Under the pieces are notes generated by a model, which was not told where the DNA came from, did not search any database, and saw only the letters and a program-made list of their open reading frames with translations. Source: Novosphingopyxis sp042090735 (GTDB lineage: Bacteria > Pseudomonadota > Alphaproteobacteria > Sphingomonadales > Sphingomonadaceae). From it: a stretch of 13,959 nt of DNA. Within the stretch, counting starts at the first letter, position 1. Each line of letters begins with the position of its first letter. Both the position numbers and the translations under genes were made by a program. Shown here in pieces: positions 1-6,573 of the stretch. The stretch lies in assembly GCA_042090735.1 (NCBI GenBank), contig JBELIU010000058.1, positions 1-13,959 of the forward strand, given 5' to 3'.

Positions 1-1
1 C

Positions 2-256
2 AGCGCGGTCAACGAGATCGACGCCTCCGGCCTCGAAAGCCTCGAAGCGATCAATCACCGGATGATCGATGCGGGCATCGGCCTTCACCTGTCCGAAGTA
101 AAGGGCCCGGTCATGGACCGTCTGAAGCGAACGCATTTCGTCGAGGAACTCAATGGACAGGTCTTTCTATCGCAGAACCGCGCCTTCCGGGAGCTCTCTG
201 CTAATGGTGGTCCGCCTGTCGAGCCGATAGCAGACGCCGCGAGAGGGATGATCTGA
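2..256 (+). CDS. SulP-family anion transporter, C-terminal STAS domain (5' end outside window)
   Basis: Only the last 84 residues are present. The open frame runs in from the left edge and stops at 254-256. The segment NEIDASGLESLEAI at the start is typical of the STAS domain that follows the membrane part of SulP (SLC26-like) sulfate/bicarbonate transporters: a conserved D-x-S-G at the start of a helix, then a strand and a second helix (VKGPVMDRLKRTHF). The STAS domain is cytoplasmic and regulates transport. The membrane domain is off the window, so the substrate cannot be judged; sulfate is the usual family guess. The stop overlaps the start of the next small gene (TGATG), so the two are probably translationally coupled and form the head of the operon leading into cydAB. 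A lone STAS anti-sigma antagonist is less likely, because those do not usually carry this C-terminal extension. Confidence 0.8.
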   Translation, partial: SAVNEIDASGLESLEAINHRMIDAGIGLHLSEVKGPVMDRLKRTHFVEELNGQVFLSQNRAFRELSANGGPPVEPIADAARGMI

Positions 257-411
257 TGCCAGCGATTCCTAACAAGGAGGCGCGCTGCCGGGAGATCGAA
301 GCTCTGATCGCAGCAGGGAAAGGTGTTTGCGAGAGTTGCCGCGAAATCGGGATCTCTGAAAAGACCTTTTACCGCTGGCGCACGGCACGCGCCGAAAAGC
401 AAGACGGATAA
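256..411 (+). CDS. Small helix-turn-helix protein, IS3-OrfA-like, embedded in the sulP-cydAB operon
   Basis: This is a 51-codon frame whose ATG overlaps the sulP stop (TGATG) and whose TAA ends 3 bp before the cydA ATG. A GAGAGGG stretch at about 240-246 gives a well-placed ribosome binding site. The middle of the protein (residues about 12-42) reads as a helix-turn-helix: ALIAAGKGVCESCREIGIS followed by EKTFYRWR. It resembles the N-terminal DNA-binding part of IS3-family OrfA transposases, but has no leucine-zipper tail and no OrfB partner. Three cysteines are present (C11, C25, C28), the last two as CxxC inside the helix-turn-helix. It could be a domesticated transposase head acting as a small regulator, or a short remnant tolerated in the operon. 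The tight packing and RBS favour a translated gene; its function is unknown. Confidence 0.6.
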   Translation: MPAIPNKEARCREIEALIAAGKGVCESCREIGISEKTFYRWRTARAEKQDG

Positions 412-414
412 AAA

Positions 415-1869
415 ATGTTCGAACAGCTAGACGCCCTTCTGCTTGCTCGCATCCAGTTCGCCTTCACGGTAAGCTTTCACTTCATCTTTCCAGCATTTTC
501 CATCGGACTTGCGAGCTACCTTGCAGTGCTCGAAGGGTTGTGGCTGAAGACCGGCAAGTCGATTTATCTCGACCTGTTCAAATACTGGCTGAAGATCTTC
601 GCGATCGCCTTCGCGATGGGCGTCGTTTCCGGCATCGTGATGTCCTACCAGTTCGGCACCAACTGGTCGAAATTCTCTGACATAGCTGGTCCAGTGATCG
701 GCCCGCTCATGGCTTACGAGGTGCTGACCGCGTTCTTCCTCGAAGCGGGCTTCCTCGGCGTCATGCTCTTTGGCATGAACAAAGTCGGCAAGAAGTTGCA
801 CTTCGCGGCGACGCTCATGGTAGCCATCGGCACCTTCATCAGCGCCTTCTGGATCCTGTCGGTCAACAGTTGGATGCAGACACCGGTTGGATATGAGATC
901 GGCGCGAACGGGCAATACCTGCCAGGTGAAAGTTGGTGGGACATCGTGTTCAACCCGAGCTTTCCCTATCGCCTCGTCCACACGGTCATCGCCGCCTATC
1001 TAACAACCGCCTTTGTTGTCGGCGGGGTGGGTGCCTGGCATCTGCTGAAGGACCGGACCAACCTACACGCGCGCAAGATGTTCTCGATGGCGATGTGGAT
1101 GGCGGCCATCGTTGCGCCGATCCAGATCTTTGCTGGCGACATGCACGGGCTCAATACGCTCGAGCACCAGCCTCAAAAGGTGATGGCGATGGAAGGTCAT
1201 TATGAGAGCCATCCCAATGGAGCGCCACTGATTCTGTTCGGCATCCCGAACAGCGAGGAGAAGCGAGTCGATTACGCGATTGAGATACCCAAGGCGTCAT
1301 CGCTCATTCTCAAGCATGACCTGAATGCTCCCCTTGCCGGGCTGGACACGATTCCTGATGACGAGGAACCGCCGGTCGGCATCGTGTTCTGGTCATTCCG
1401 CATCATGGTCGGGATCGGTTTTGCCATGCTTGGTATTGGCGCTTGGAGCTTGTTCGCTCGCTTCCGTAAGAAACTCTACGACTGGCCGCTATTGCACAAG
1501 GCCGCACTGGTCATGGCGCCAAGCGGATTCATTGCTGTCCTCGCAGGATGGATTACGACCGAGGTCGGCAGGCAGCCCTACGTGATCTATAATCTGCTGC
1601 GAACGGCTGATGCGGCAAGCCCGCTGGATGCTCCTGCAGTCGCAGCCTCGCTTCTCGCCTTCGTGATCGTCTACTTCGTCGTCTTCGGCGCAGGCGTCTG
1701 GTATATCCTGCACCTCATGCACAAGCCACCGCATGCAGGCGAATACGGCGTCAAGCGCGGGGACACCGGGCCGATCCGGACCGCTGGTATCACGCCAGGC
1801 CCGTCCCAGAACCCGGGTGATCCCGATACACTTCCGCGGGATCACGAGGAGGCGACCGATGGACGTTAA
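415..1869 (+). CDS. cydA: Cytochrome bd-type (cyanide-insensitive) quinol oxidase subunit I
   Basis: This inner-membrane subunit oxidises quinol and carries the haems that reduce O2 to water. It has 484 residues and about nine membrane segments. Recognisable residues are H22 (haem b595 ligand, equivalent to E. coli H19), E102 and E110 (E. coli E99/E107, same 8-residue spacing), H189 (b558 ligand, E. coli H186), R329/M331 (E. coli R391/M393), K255 and E260 in the Q-loop motif QPQKVMAMEG, and E383/R386 in the motif GRQPY. The quinol loop between about 240 and 325 is short, so this is the CioA (cyanide-insensitive) form rather than the long-loop E. coli form. The usual GRQPW motif has Tyr in place of Trp. 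No strong Shine-Dalgarno precedes the ATG, which lies 3 bp after the upstream gene, so coupled translation is likely. The stop overlaps cydB by 11 bp. Confidence 0.96.
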   Translation: MFEQLDALLLARIQFAFTVSFHFIFPAFSIGLASYLAVLEGLWLKTGKSIYLDLFKYWLKIFAIAFAMGVVSGIVMSYQFGTNWSKFSDIAGPVIGPLMAYEVLTAFFLEAGFLGVMLFGMNKVGKKLHFAATLMVAIGTFISAFWILSVNSWMQTPVGYEIGANGQYLPGESWWDIVFNPSFPYRLVHTVIAAYLTTAFVVGGVGAWHLLKDRTNLHARKMFSMAMWMAAIVAPIQIFAGDMHGLNTLEHQPQKVMAMEGHYESHPNGAPLILFGIPNSEEKRVDYAIEIPKASSLILKHDLNAPLAGLDTIPDDEEPPVGIVFWSFRIMVGIGFAMLGIGAWSLFARFRKKLYDWPLLHKAALVMAPSGFIAVLAGWITTEVGRQPYVIYNLLRTADAASPLDAPAVAASLLAFVIVYFVVFGAGVWYILHLMHKPPHAGEYGVKRGDTGPIRTAGITPGPSQNPGDPDTLPRDHEEATDGR

Positions 1870-2866
1870 CGTGGACCTGACGACGATCTGGGCGTTCATC
1901 ATCGCCTTCGCCGTCTTCGCCTACGTGGTAATGGACGGGTTCGACCTTGGCATCGGCATCCTTTTTCCGACGTTCGATGTCGGGCCGGAGCGCGATCGGG
2001 CAATGAACTCGATCGCGCCTGTGTGGGATGGCAACGAAACTTGGCTTGTCTTGGGCGGCGGCGGCCTTTTTGCCGCCTTCCCGCTGGCCTACGCCGTCAT
2101 CCTTCCGGCCACTTATCCGCTGATCATCGCCATGCTGCTTGGGTTGGTGTTCCGGGGCGTGGCGTTCGAATATCGCTGGCGCGATCCAGGGCACCGGCGA
2201 TACTGGGATGCGGCTTTTACCGGCGGTTCGCTGGTGGCAGCGATGGCGCAGGGCATGACTCTGGGCGCACTGTTACAAGGCATCGAAGTCGTCGACCGAT
2301 CCTATGCGGGAAGCTGGTTCGACTGGTTCACTCCCTACACATTGCTGACCGGTCTAGGCACGGTGGCCGTTTACGCATTGCTCGGCGCGACATGGCTCGT
2401 TTGGAAACTGGAAGGTGACAGCCAGCACCATGCGCGTTCACTCGCCAAAAAAGCAGCTTGGTCAACTCTCGTCCTGATGGGCGGTGTTAGCCTCTATAAC
2501 GTGTTTTTGAATGCAGAATATGCCGAACGCTGGCTAACTGCACCGGAAATCTACTTCGCAGCGCCGGTTCCCATTCTCACCGCTGTGATCGCCATTGCGC
2601 TGCTGAGAGCTCTCTCTGTGGACAGGCACAGCAAGCCGTTCTGGCTCAGCATCGCGCTCTTCTTCTTTGGCATGGCTGGCCTAGGGGTCACAATGTGGCC
2701 TTACGTCGTGCCGCCGGGTCTTACGATCTGGGACGCCGCCGCACCCGAACGCAGCCAGATATTCATGTTGGTGGGCGTGGCAATCACTATGCCGCTCATC
2801 ATTGCCTACACTGCATGGGCCTACTGGGTTTTCCGCGGCAAAGTGGCAGACGAAGGATATCACTGA
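1859..2866 (+). CDS. cydB: Cytochrome bd-type quinol oxidase subunit II
   Basis: This is the partner subunit of CydA in the bd oxidase heterodimer of the inner membrane; it binds no haem itself but stabilises the haem sites and may form proton or oxygen channels. The start is set at the ATG giving MDVNVDLTTIW, because it follows a good GAGGAGG ribosome binding site, overlaps the cydA stop by 11 bp and yields the normal N-terminus. The frame remains open upstream within cydA, but that part is not CydB-like. The protein has 335 residues. Motifs seen are DGFDLGIG near residue 27, WDGNETWLV near 57, and RGVAFEYR near 99, with hydrophobic helices throughout and the terminal helix at about 305-330. 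Its TGA overlaps the ATG of the next small gene (TGATG), which again indicates coupling. Confidence 0.96.
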   Translation: MDVNVDLTTIWAFIIAFAVFAYVVMDGFDLGIGILFPTFDVGPERDRAMNSIAPVWDGNETWLVLGGGGLFAAFPLAYAVILPATYPLIIAMLLGLVFRGVAFEYRWRDPGHRRYWDAAFTGGSLVAAMAQGMTLGALLQGIEVVDRSYAGSWFDWFTPYTLLTGLGTVAVYALLGATWLVWKLEGDSQHHARSLAKKAAWSTLVLMGGVSLYNVFLNAEYAERWLTAPEIYFAAPVPILTAVIAIALLRALSVDRHSKPFWLSIALFFFGMAGLGVTMWPYVVPPGLTIWDAAAPERSQIFMLVGVAITMPLIIAYTAWAYWVFRGKVADEGYH

Positions 2867-2988
2867 TGGGTGATTCCCAAGATATTCCGCTTTGGCAGCG
2901 GCTCGGTTGGATGGCCGCGATCTGGTTAGCCAGTGTAACTGTGCTGGGCCTGGTCGCTTACATAATCAGGTTCTGGCTGAAAGTTTGA
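2866..2988 (+). CDS. DUF2474 / CydX-like single-membrane-segment subunit of the bd oxidase
   Basis: This 40-residue peptide starts on the TGATG overlap with the cydB stop. It has a short polar N-terminus (MGDSQDIPLWQRLGW), one hydrophobic segment at about residues 15-37 and a positively charged end (RFWLKV). This matches the DUF2474 small proteins that sit after cydB in CioAB-type operons and play a role like CydX/CbdX, which stabilise the haem sites of E. coli bd oxidases. DUF2474 membership is a recognition from memory of the LWxRLGW pattern and the position; a role in assembly or stability of the oxidase is inferred. It is the last gene of this operon; no clear terminator follows. Confidence 0.8.
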   Translation: MGDSQDIPLWQRLGWMAAIWLASVTVLGLVAYIIRFWLKV

Positions 2989-3069
2989 CCAAAGCTCGTT
3001 CAAGGAACTTCATGCTTACATAGGAGCGTAAACTGTTATGGCTCACGCTCGGATAATCAACGTCAATTC

Positions 3070-3099
3070 AGGACATTTCCCCTATTATTGATTTATAAT
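3070..3099 (+). promoter_or_regulatory. Candidate sigma70-type promoter in AT-rich spacer ahead of the peroxiredoxin gene
   Basis: The 194-bp spacer after the oxidase operon contains a markedly AT-rich stretch (about 3080-3128) in an otherwise GC-rich window. Within it TATAAT (3094-3099) is a perfect -10 hexamer, with AGGACA (3070-3075, four of six matches to TTGACA) 18 bp upstream. It would start transcription near 3106 and leave a leader of about 75 nt before the gene at 3183. The -35 match is modest. I looked for an OxyR-type site and could not define one convincingly. Confidence 0.35.
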
Positions 3100-3182
3100 T
3101 TAATGCAATCGATAATTTGAATTGGTTGATCTAGCTGCAACGCTCTATTTAGGACACACCAACCCCAAGGAAGGAAATCTGC

Positions 3183-3812
3183 ATGAGCCTGCACATTGGT
3201 GATACCGCCCCGGACTTTACCGTCGCCACCCAGAATGGTGAGATCAGCCTGCACGATTGGGCTGGCGACAGCTGGGTATTCTTCTTCAGTCACCCGGCCG
3301 ACTTCACGCCCGTCTGCACCACAGAGATGGGCCGCACCGCCCAGCTCGCCAGCGAGTTCGACAAGCGCAACGTAAAGCCTCTCGGCCTCTCTACCGACAC
3401 GGCCGAAGAACACGCCAAGTGGATCGAGGACGTGAACGACACCCAAAACACGAACCTCGTGTTCCCGATCGTCGCCGATGCCGATCTGAAGATCGCAAAA
3501 CTCTATGACATGATCCATCCGGACCAGAGCGAGACGGCTGCAGTGCGGTCAGTATTCATCATCGACCCGAACAAGAAGATCCGGCTCACGATGACCTACC
3601 CGATGAGCGTAGGCCGTAATTTCGACGAAATTCTGCGAGCGATCGACGCCCTGCAATTCAGCGACAAGCATGGCGTGGCCACTCCAGCCGATTGGCGCGA
3701 AGGCAAGGAGGCAATCATTCCCCCGTCGGTTTCCGATGAGGATGCAAAAACCCGCTTCCCGCAAGGGTTCACCACCCTTCGGCCCTACCTACGCACGGTA
3801 AAAATCGATTGA
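3183..3812 (+). CDS. 1-Cys peroxiredoxin, Prx6/AhpC-TSA family
   Basis: This cytoplasmic thiol peroxidase reduces H2O2, organic hydroperoxides or peroxynitrite. The 209-residue length and the C-terminal extension after about residue 160 (ending PYLRTVKID) fit the Prx6 subfamily. The peroxidatic cysteine is C45 in HPADFTPVCTTE (the P-x-x-x-T/S-x-x-C pattern). No other cysteine exists in the protein, so it is a true 1-Cys enzyme that needs an external thiol to resolve the sulfenic acid. The ribosome binding site AAGGAAGG lies a few bases before the ATG. The gene stands alone between the oxidase operon and a strong terminator. Its placement next to a persulfide-handling gene fits peroxide/polysulfide defence, but that link is inferred. 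Confidence 0.93.
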   Translation: MSLHIGDTAPDFTVATQNGEISLHDWAGDSWVFFFSHPADFTPVCTTEMGRTAQLASEFDKRNVKPLGLSTDTAEEHAKWIEDVNDTQNTNLVFPIVADADLKIAKLYDMIHPDQSETAAVRSVFIIDPNKKIRLTMTYPMSVGRNFDEILRAIDALQFSDKHGVATPADWREGKEAIIPPSVSDEDAKTRFPQGFTTLRPYLRTVKID

Positions 3813-3837
3813 GCGAAATACCTCATCGAATTTCTAG

Positions 3838-3870
3838 AAGCGGGATCGGTTCGCGCCGATCCCGCTTTTT
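3838..3870 (+). terminator. Rho-independent terminator after the peroxiredoxin gene
   Basis: A perfect 12-bp stem is formed by AAGCGGGATCGG (3838-3849) and CCGATCCCGCTT (3856-3867) with a 6-base loop, and the T-run begins in the right arm (TTTTT, 3866-3870). It lies 26 bp after the stop of the peroxiredoxin gene and 19 bp before the next ATG. It should therefore end the peroxiredoxin transcript, and the downstream gene must rely on read-through or a very close promoter. Confidence 0.9.
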
Positions 3871-3888
3871 CCAAATGAAGGAGGCACT

Positions 3889-5241
3889 ATGCTGCTCGAG
3901 AAAATCAAGACGCCGGGACTGTCCCACCTATCCTACCTGATCGGTTCGGGCGGCAAGGCGGCCGTCATCGATCCGCGCCGTGATTGCGAATGCTATGTCG
4001 AAATGGCGCGCGCTGAAGGGCTGGAGATCACCCATATTTTCGAGACCCACCGTAACGAGGATCTCGTATCGGGCGCGCCTGTCCTGAAAGAATTGACCGG
4101 CGCGCGCGTCCTGCATGGTCCCAACGCAGACGGCACGGTCGAATATGCCGAGACTGTGCATGAAGGCGATGAGTTCGAGATCGGCCAGATGAAAATCAGG
4201 GTTCTGGAAACGCCGGGTCACACCGACGATCACCTTGCATTCGTGCTGCACGATACCGCCTATCCCGATGGCCCGGTCGGCGTATTCACCGGAGACGCTC
4301 TATTCGTCGGCGACGTCGGTCGCACGGACTTCTATCCTGATCGCAAGCGCGAAGTGGCAGGTCTTCTCTACGATTCCCTGGAGAAGATCCTGGCCCTCGG
4401 AGATCGGGTCATTCTCTATCCGGCACACGGGGCAGGCTCGGTCTGCGGCTCGGGCATGGCGGAGCGGGAATTTTCGACACTCGGCCATGAGCGCGCAAAC
4501 AACCCGCGCCTGCAGTTCGGGAGCCGGGATGCCTTCATCGATTTCAAGCTGGAGGAAAACCACTACCAGCCACCCTATTTCCGATTGATGGAAAGGCTGA
4601 ACCTAGAAGGCGGGGAGCCAGCGCCTCGCGTAATGCGGCCCAGGCGCCTGTCCTTGTCGGAGCTTGGCAACATCGACGCAGATCACCTCGTCGATGTGCG
4701 CGAACCACTTGCCTTCGCGTCTGGCCATCTGCCCGGAGCGATGAACCTGCCGGTGGGCATGATCTCGGCATTCGCGGGATGGTTCATACGTGAGGGCGAG
4801 AGCGTCGTGCTCGTCGCTTCGGATGAGGACCAGCTGGCAGCTGCCATGACGCATCTCGTGCGGATCGCGCTCGACAATATCCAGGGCGGCTATGTCGGCG
4901 TCGTTCCCGCAGCTGCCAAAGGCAAGTCAATGCGAACCATCCCCATGGTCGGGACCGACGAAGTCGAACGACGACTGGAAAGCGACGAAGGTGGCTGGTC
5001 GCTACTTGATGTGAGGGATGCGGACGAACGCGCAGAAGGCGCTATCGAAGGCTCCCAGCATATCTACGTGGGCGAACTCAACGAGCAATATCGCGACCTT
5101 GATCCGGGACAGCACTACACGTTGATGTGCGCCAGCGGAATGCGTGCCACGGTCGCTGCCGGCTGGCTTGCGAGCCGCGGCTTCGAAAAGCTGGACGTCT
5201 ATCTTGGCTCCATGGGTGCGTGGAAAGCGGCACATGGCTGA
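3889..5241 (+). CDS. MBL-fold hydrolase fused to two rhodanese domains (persulfide dioxygenase/CstB-like)
   Basis: This 450-residue cytoplasmic protein probably acts on glutathione persulfide or related sulfane sulfur. Residues about 1-240 form an ETHE1-like metallo-beta-lactamase domain, with H54 and D58 in ETHRNEDLVSG, H111 in TPGHTDDH, D136 in TGDALFVGDVGRTD and H180 in YPAHG. The usual HxHxDH motif is changed: only the first His and the Asp remain. Residues about 255-340 form a first rhodanese domain with no cysteine at the catalytic loop (VLVASDEDQ), so it is probably structural. Residues about 355-448 form a second rhodanese domain with C414 in CASGMRA, a normal active-site loop. The ATG follows AAGGAGG. 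The stop overlaps the following methyltransferase by 8 bp. The domain order matches CstB-type and PDO-rhodanese fusions of sulfide oxidation, but the substrate is inferred and the altered metal site leaves catalysis uncertain. Confidence 0.85.
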   Translation: MLLEKIKTPGLSHLSYLIGSGGKAAVIDPRRDCECYVEMARAEGLEITHIFETHRNEDLVSGAPVLKELTGARVLHGPNADGTVEYAETVHEGDEFEIGQMKIRVLETPGHTDDHLAFVLHDTAYPDGPVGVFTGDALFVGDVGRTDFYPDRKREVAGLLYDSLEKILALGDRVILYPAHGAGSVCGSGMAEREFSTLGHERANNPRLQFGSRDAFIDFKLEENHYQPPYFRLMERLNLEGGEPAPRVMRPRRLSLSELGNIDADHLVDVREPLAFASGHLPGAMNLPVGMISAFAGWFIREGESVVLVASDEDQLAAAMTHLVRIALDNIQGGYVGVVPAAAKGKSMRTIPMVGTDEVERRLESDEGGWSLLDVRDADERAEGAIEGSQHIYVGELNEQYRDLDPGQHYTLMCASGMRATVAAGWLASRGFEKLDVYLGSMGAWKAAHG

Positions 5242-5857
5242 ACCGGATCAGGCAGCCTTCTGGGATGAGCGCTATGCGACGGACGAATATCTGTTCGGGA
5301 CTGCACCGAACGCATTCCTCGCGCGCGAGGTGCATCGCCTGGCTCCCGGGTCGAAGGTCCTGGCGATCGCCGATGGCGAAGGGCGAAACAGCGTGTTCCT
5401 GGCCCAGCATGGACATCGCGTCGTCGCGACCGACGTTTCGGAAAGGGCGCTCGATAAAGCGCGAGCTCTCGCTGAGCGGCGTGGCGTCGAAGTCGAATAT
5501 CGGCGGGTAGATCTCGCCGGATGGGAATGGCCCGAAAGCGCTTTCGATGCCGTAGTCGGCATCTTCATCCAGTTTGCCGGCCCGGAATTACGAGAGCAAA
5601 TGTTCGAAGGCATACACCGCTCGCTGAAACCAGGCGGCTTGCTGCTGCTGGAAGGCTACCGCGAAGAACAGCTGGTCTACGGGACAGGCGGGCCGCCTAA
5701 TATCGAGAATCTTTACACGGAGGACGGTCTACGCCGCGCCTTTTCGGCGTGGGAAATCGAATTGCTGGAGGCCTACGACGCCGAGATCGACGAAGGGCGT
5801 GGCCATTCGGGCAAGTCGGCGCTGATCGACCTGATCGCTCGCAAGCGCAACGCGTGA
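5234..5857 (+). CDS. Class I SAM-dependent methyltransferase (TehB-like)
   Basis: This is a 207-residue Rossmann-fold methyltransferase. The chosen ATG (MAEPDQAAFWDERYA) overlaps the stop of the preceding gene by 8 bp and gives the usual N-terminal FWDERY motif; the frame extends further upstream only inside the rhodanese gene. SAM-binding motif I is ADGEGRNS (residues 46-53), in place of the common GCGxG. An acidic residue ends strand 2 (D67 in VVATDVS), and motif LKPGGLLLLEGY (131-142) is the usual post-IV strand. The family includes TehB-like tellurite and small-thiol methyltransferases, so methylation of a chalcogen or thiol compound would suit the sulfur-handling neighbour, but the substrate cannot be read from sequence. 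It is translationally coupled to the persulfide gene. Confidence 0.85.
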   Translation: MAEPDQAAFWDERYATDEYLFGTAPNAFLAREVHRLAPGSKVLAIADGEGRNSVFLAQHGHRVVATDVSERALDKARALAERRGVEVEYRRVDLAGWEWPESAFDAVVGIFIQFAGPELREQMFEGIHRSLKPGGLLLLEGYREEQLVYGTGGPPNIENLYTEDGLRRAFSAWEIELLEAYDAEIDEGRGHSGKSALIDLIARKRNA

Positions 5858-5892
5858 CCGGCTTATGCTCACGAGTGAATAGAGGATGTGAA

Positions 5893-6516
5893 ATGGACAA
5901 TATTGGCCCGAGTCATTGGCAACGTGTCTATGCCGAGAAGGCGTCCTCGGAAGTCAGCTGGTTCCAGTCCGTTCCAACCCTCTCGCTCGAAGCGTTAGAA
6001 CGGTTCGGCGCAGCGCCTGGGTCATCTGTGATCGATATTGGAGGCGGCACCTCCACTCTGGTGGATGCCCTTGTCGACAGCGGCTGGGAAGACATCACCG
6101 TGCTCGACATTGCTCCCTCGGCGTTGGATCAGACACGGGCCCGGCTCGGCAGTGTGGCAGATCGGATCGATTGGGTAGTTGCCGACATGACGGATTGGGT
6201 TCCTGCCCGCGTTTATGACGTTTGGCACGATCGCGCGGTGTTCCATTTTCTTGTCCAACCGGACCAGCGGGCAGCTTATCGGCAGGCCTTGCTTCGGGGC
6301 CTGGCTCCAAATGGCCTCGTCCTGATCGCGACATTTGCACCAGACGGGCCGGAAAAGTGCAGCGGCTTGCCGATCATTCGTTACGACTCCGAAAAGCTTG
6401 CAGCCGAAATGCCGGCGTCGTTCGAACTGCTGGAAACCTGGCGCGAAACCCATATCACGCCCTGGGGCACTTCGCAGGCATTCTGCTGGTGCGCCTTTCG
6501 CGGTCCGGCGCAATAG
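5893..6516 (+). CDS. Second class I SAM-dependent methyltransferase
   Basis: This 207-residue protein starts at MDNIGPSHWQRVYAEK, 35 bp after the first methyltransferase. The ATG follows AGAGGATG at a usable distance. The frame remains open further upstream, but that part would overlap the previous gene and is not methyltransferase-like. Motif I is VIDIGGGTS (residues 46-54), strand 2 ends at D72 in VLDIAPS, and a distinctive HDRAVFHFL stretch lies at 112-120. Together with the N-terminal EVSWFQ this marks a family distinct from the first enzyme; it is not a tandem duplicate despite the identical length. The N-terminal pattern recalls small-molecule or protein-lysine methyltransferases of the METTL12/trans-aconitate type, from memory only. 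The substrate is unknown. It is probably the last gene of the persulfide/methyltransferase operon. Confidence 0.82.
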   Translation: MDNIGPSHWQRVYAEKASSEVSWFQSVPTLSLEALERFGAAPGSSVIDIGGGTSTLVDALVDSGWEDITVLDIAPSALDQTRARLGSVADRIDWVVADMTDWVPARVYDVWHDRAVFHFLVQPDQRAAYRQALLRGLAPNGLVLIATFAPDGPEKCSGLPIIRYDSEKLAAEMPASFELLETWRETHITPWGTSQAFCWCAFRGPAQ

Positions 6517-6529
6517 TGTCTAGACGGGT

Positions 6530-6565
6530 GATCGCGTGCCGAAAGCATGATCCCGGCACGCGGTC
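6530..6565. repeat. Strong inverted repeat after the methyltransferase operon
   Basis: The arms are GATCGCGTGCCG (6530-6541) and CGGCACGCGGTC (6554-6565). They pair over 12 bp with a single G-T wobble, around a 12-base loop. The repeat lies 13 bp after the methyltransferase stop and directly before the transposase remnant. There is no T-run after it, so it is not a standard intrinsic terminator. It could be a transcript-stabilising hairpin, a factor-assisted terminator, or an end structure left from a mobile element. Confidence 0.6.
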
Positions 6566-6573
6566 CGATCAAA

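Noticed and set aside
427..981. 184-codon frame on the - strand inside cydA, and similar long antisense frames in the other genes.
   Set aside because: These are typical antisense shadows in GC-rich coding DNA; they have highly charged, low-complexity composition and no family resemblance.
1733..1858. Upstream extension of cydB inside cydA, which would make a 377-residue protein.
   Set aside because: The extension is not CydB-like, and the ATG at 1859 has a strong ribosome binding site and gives the normal N-terminus.
3023..3049. GAGCGT/ACGCTC inverted repeat after the small oxidase subunit as a terminator.
   Set aside because: The stem is only 6 bp, the loop is 15 bases and no T-run follows, so it is not a convincing terminator.
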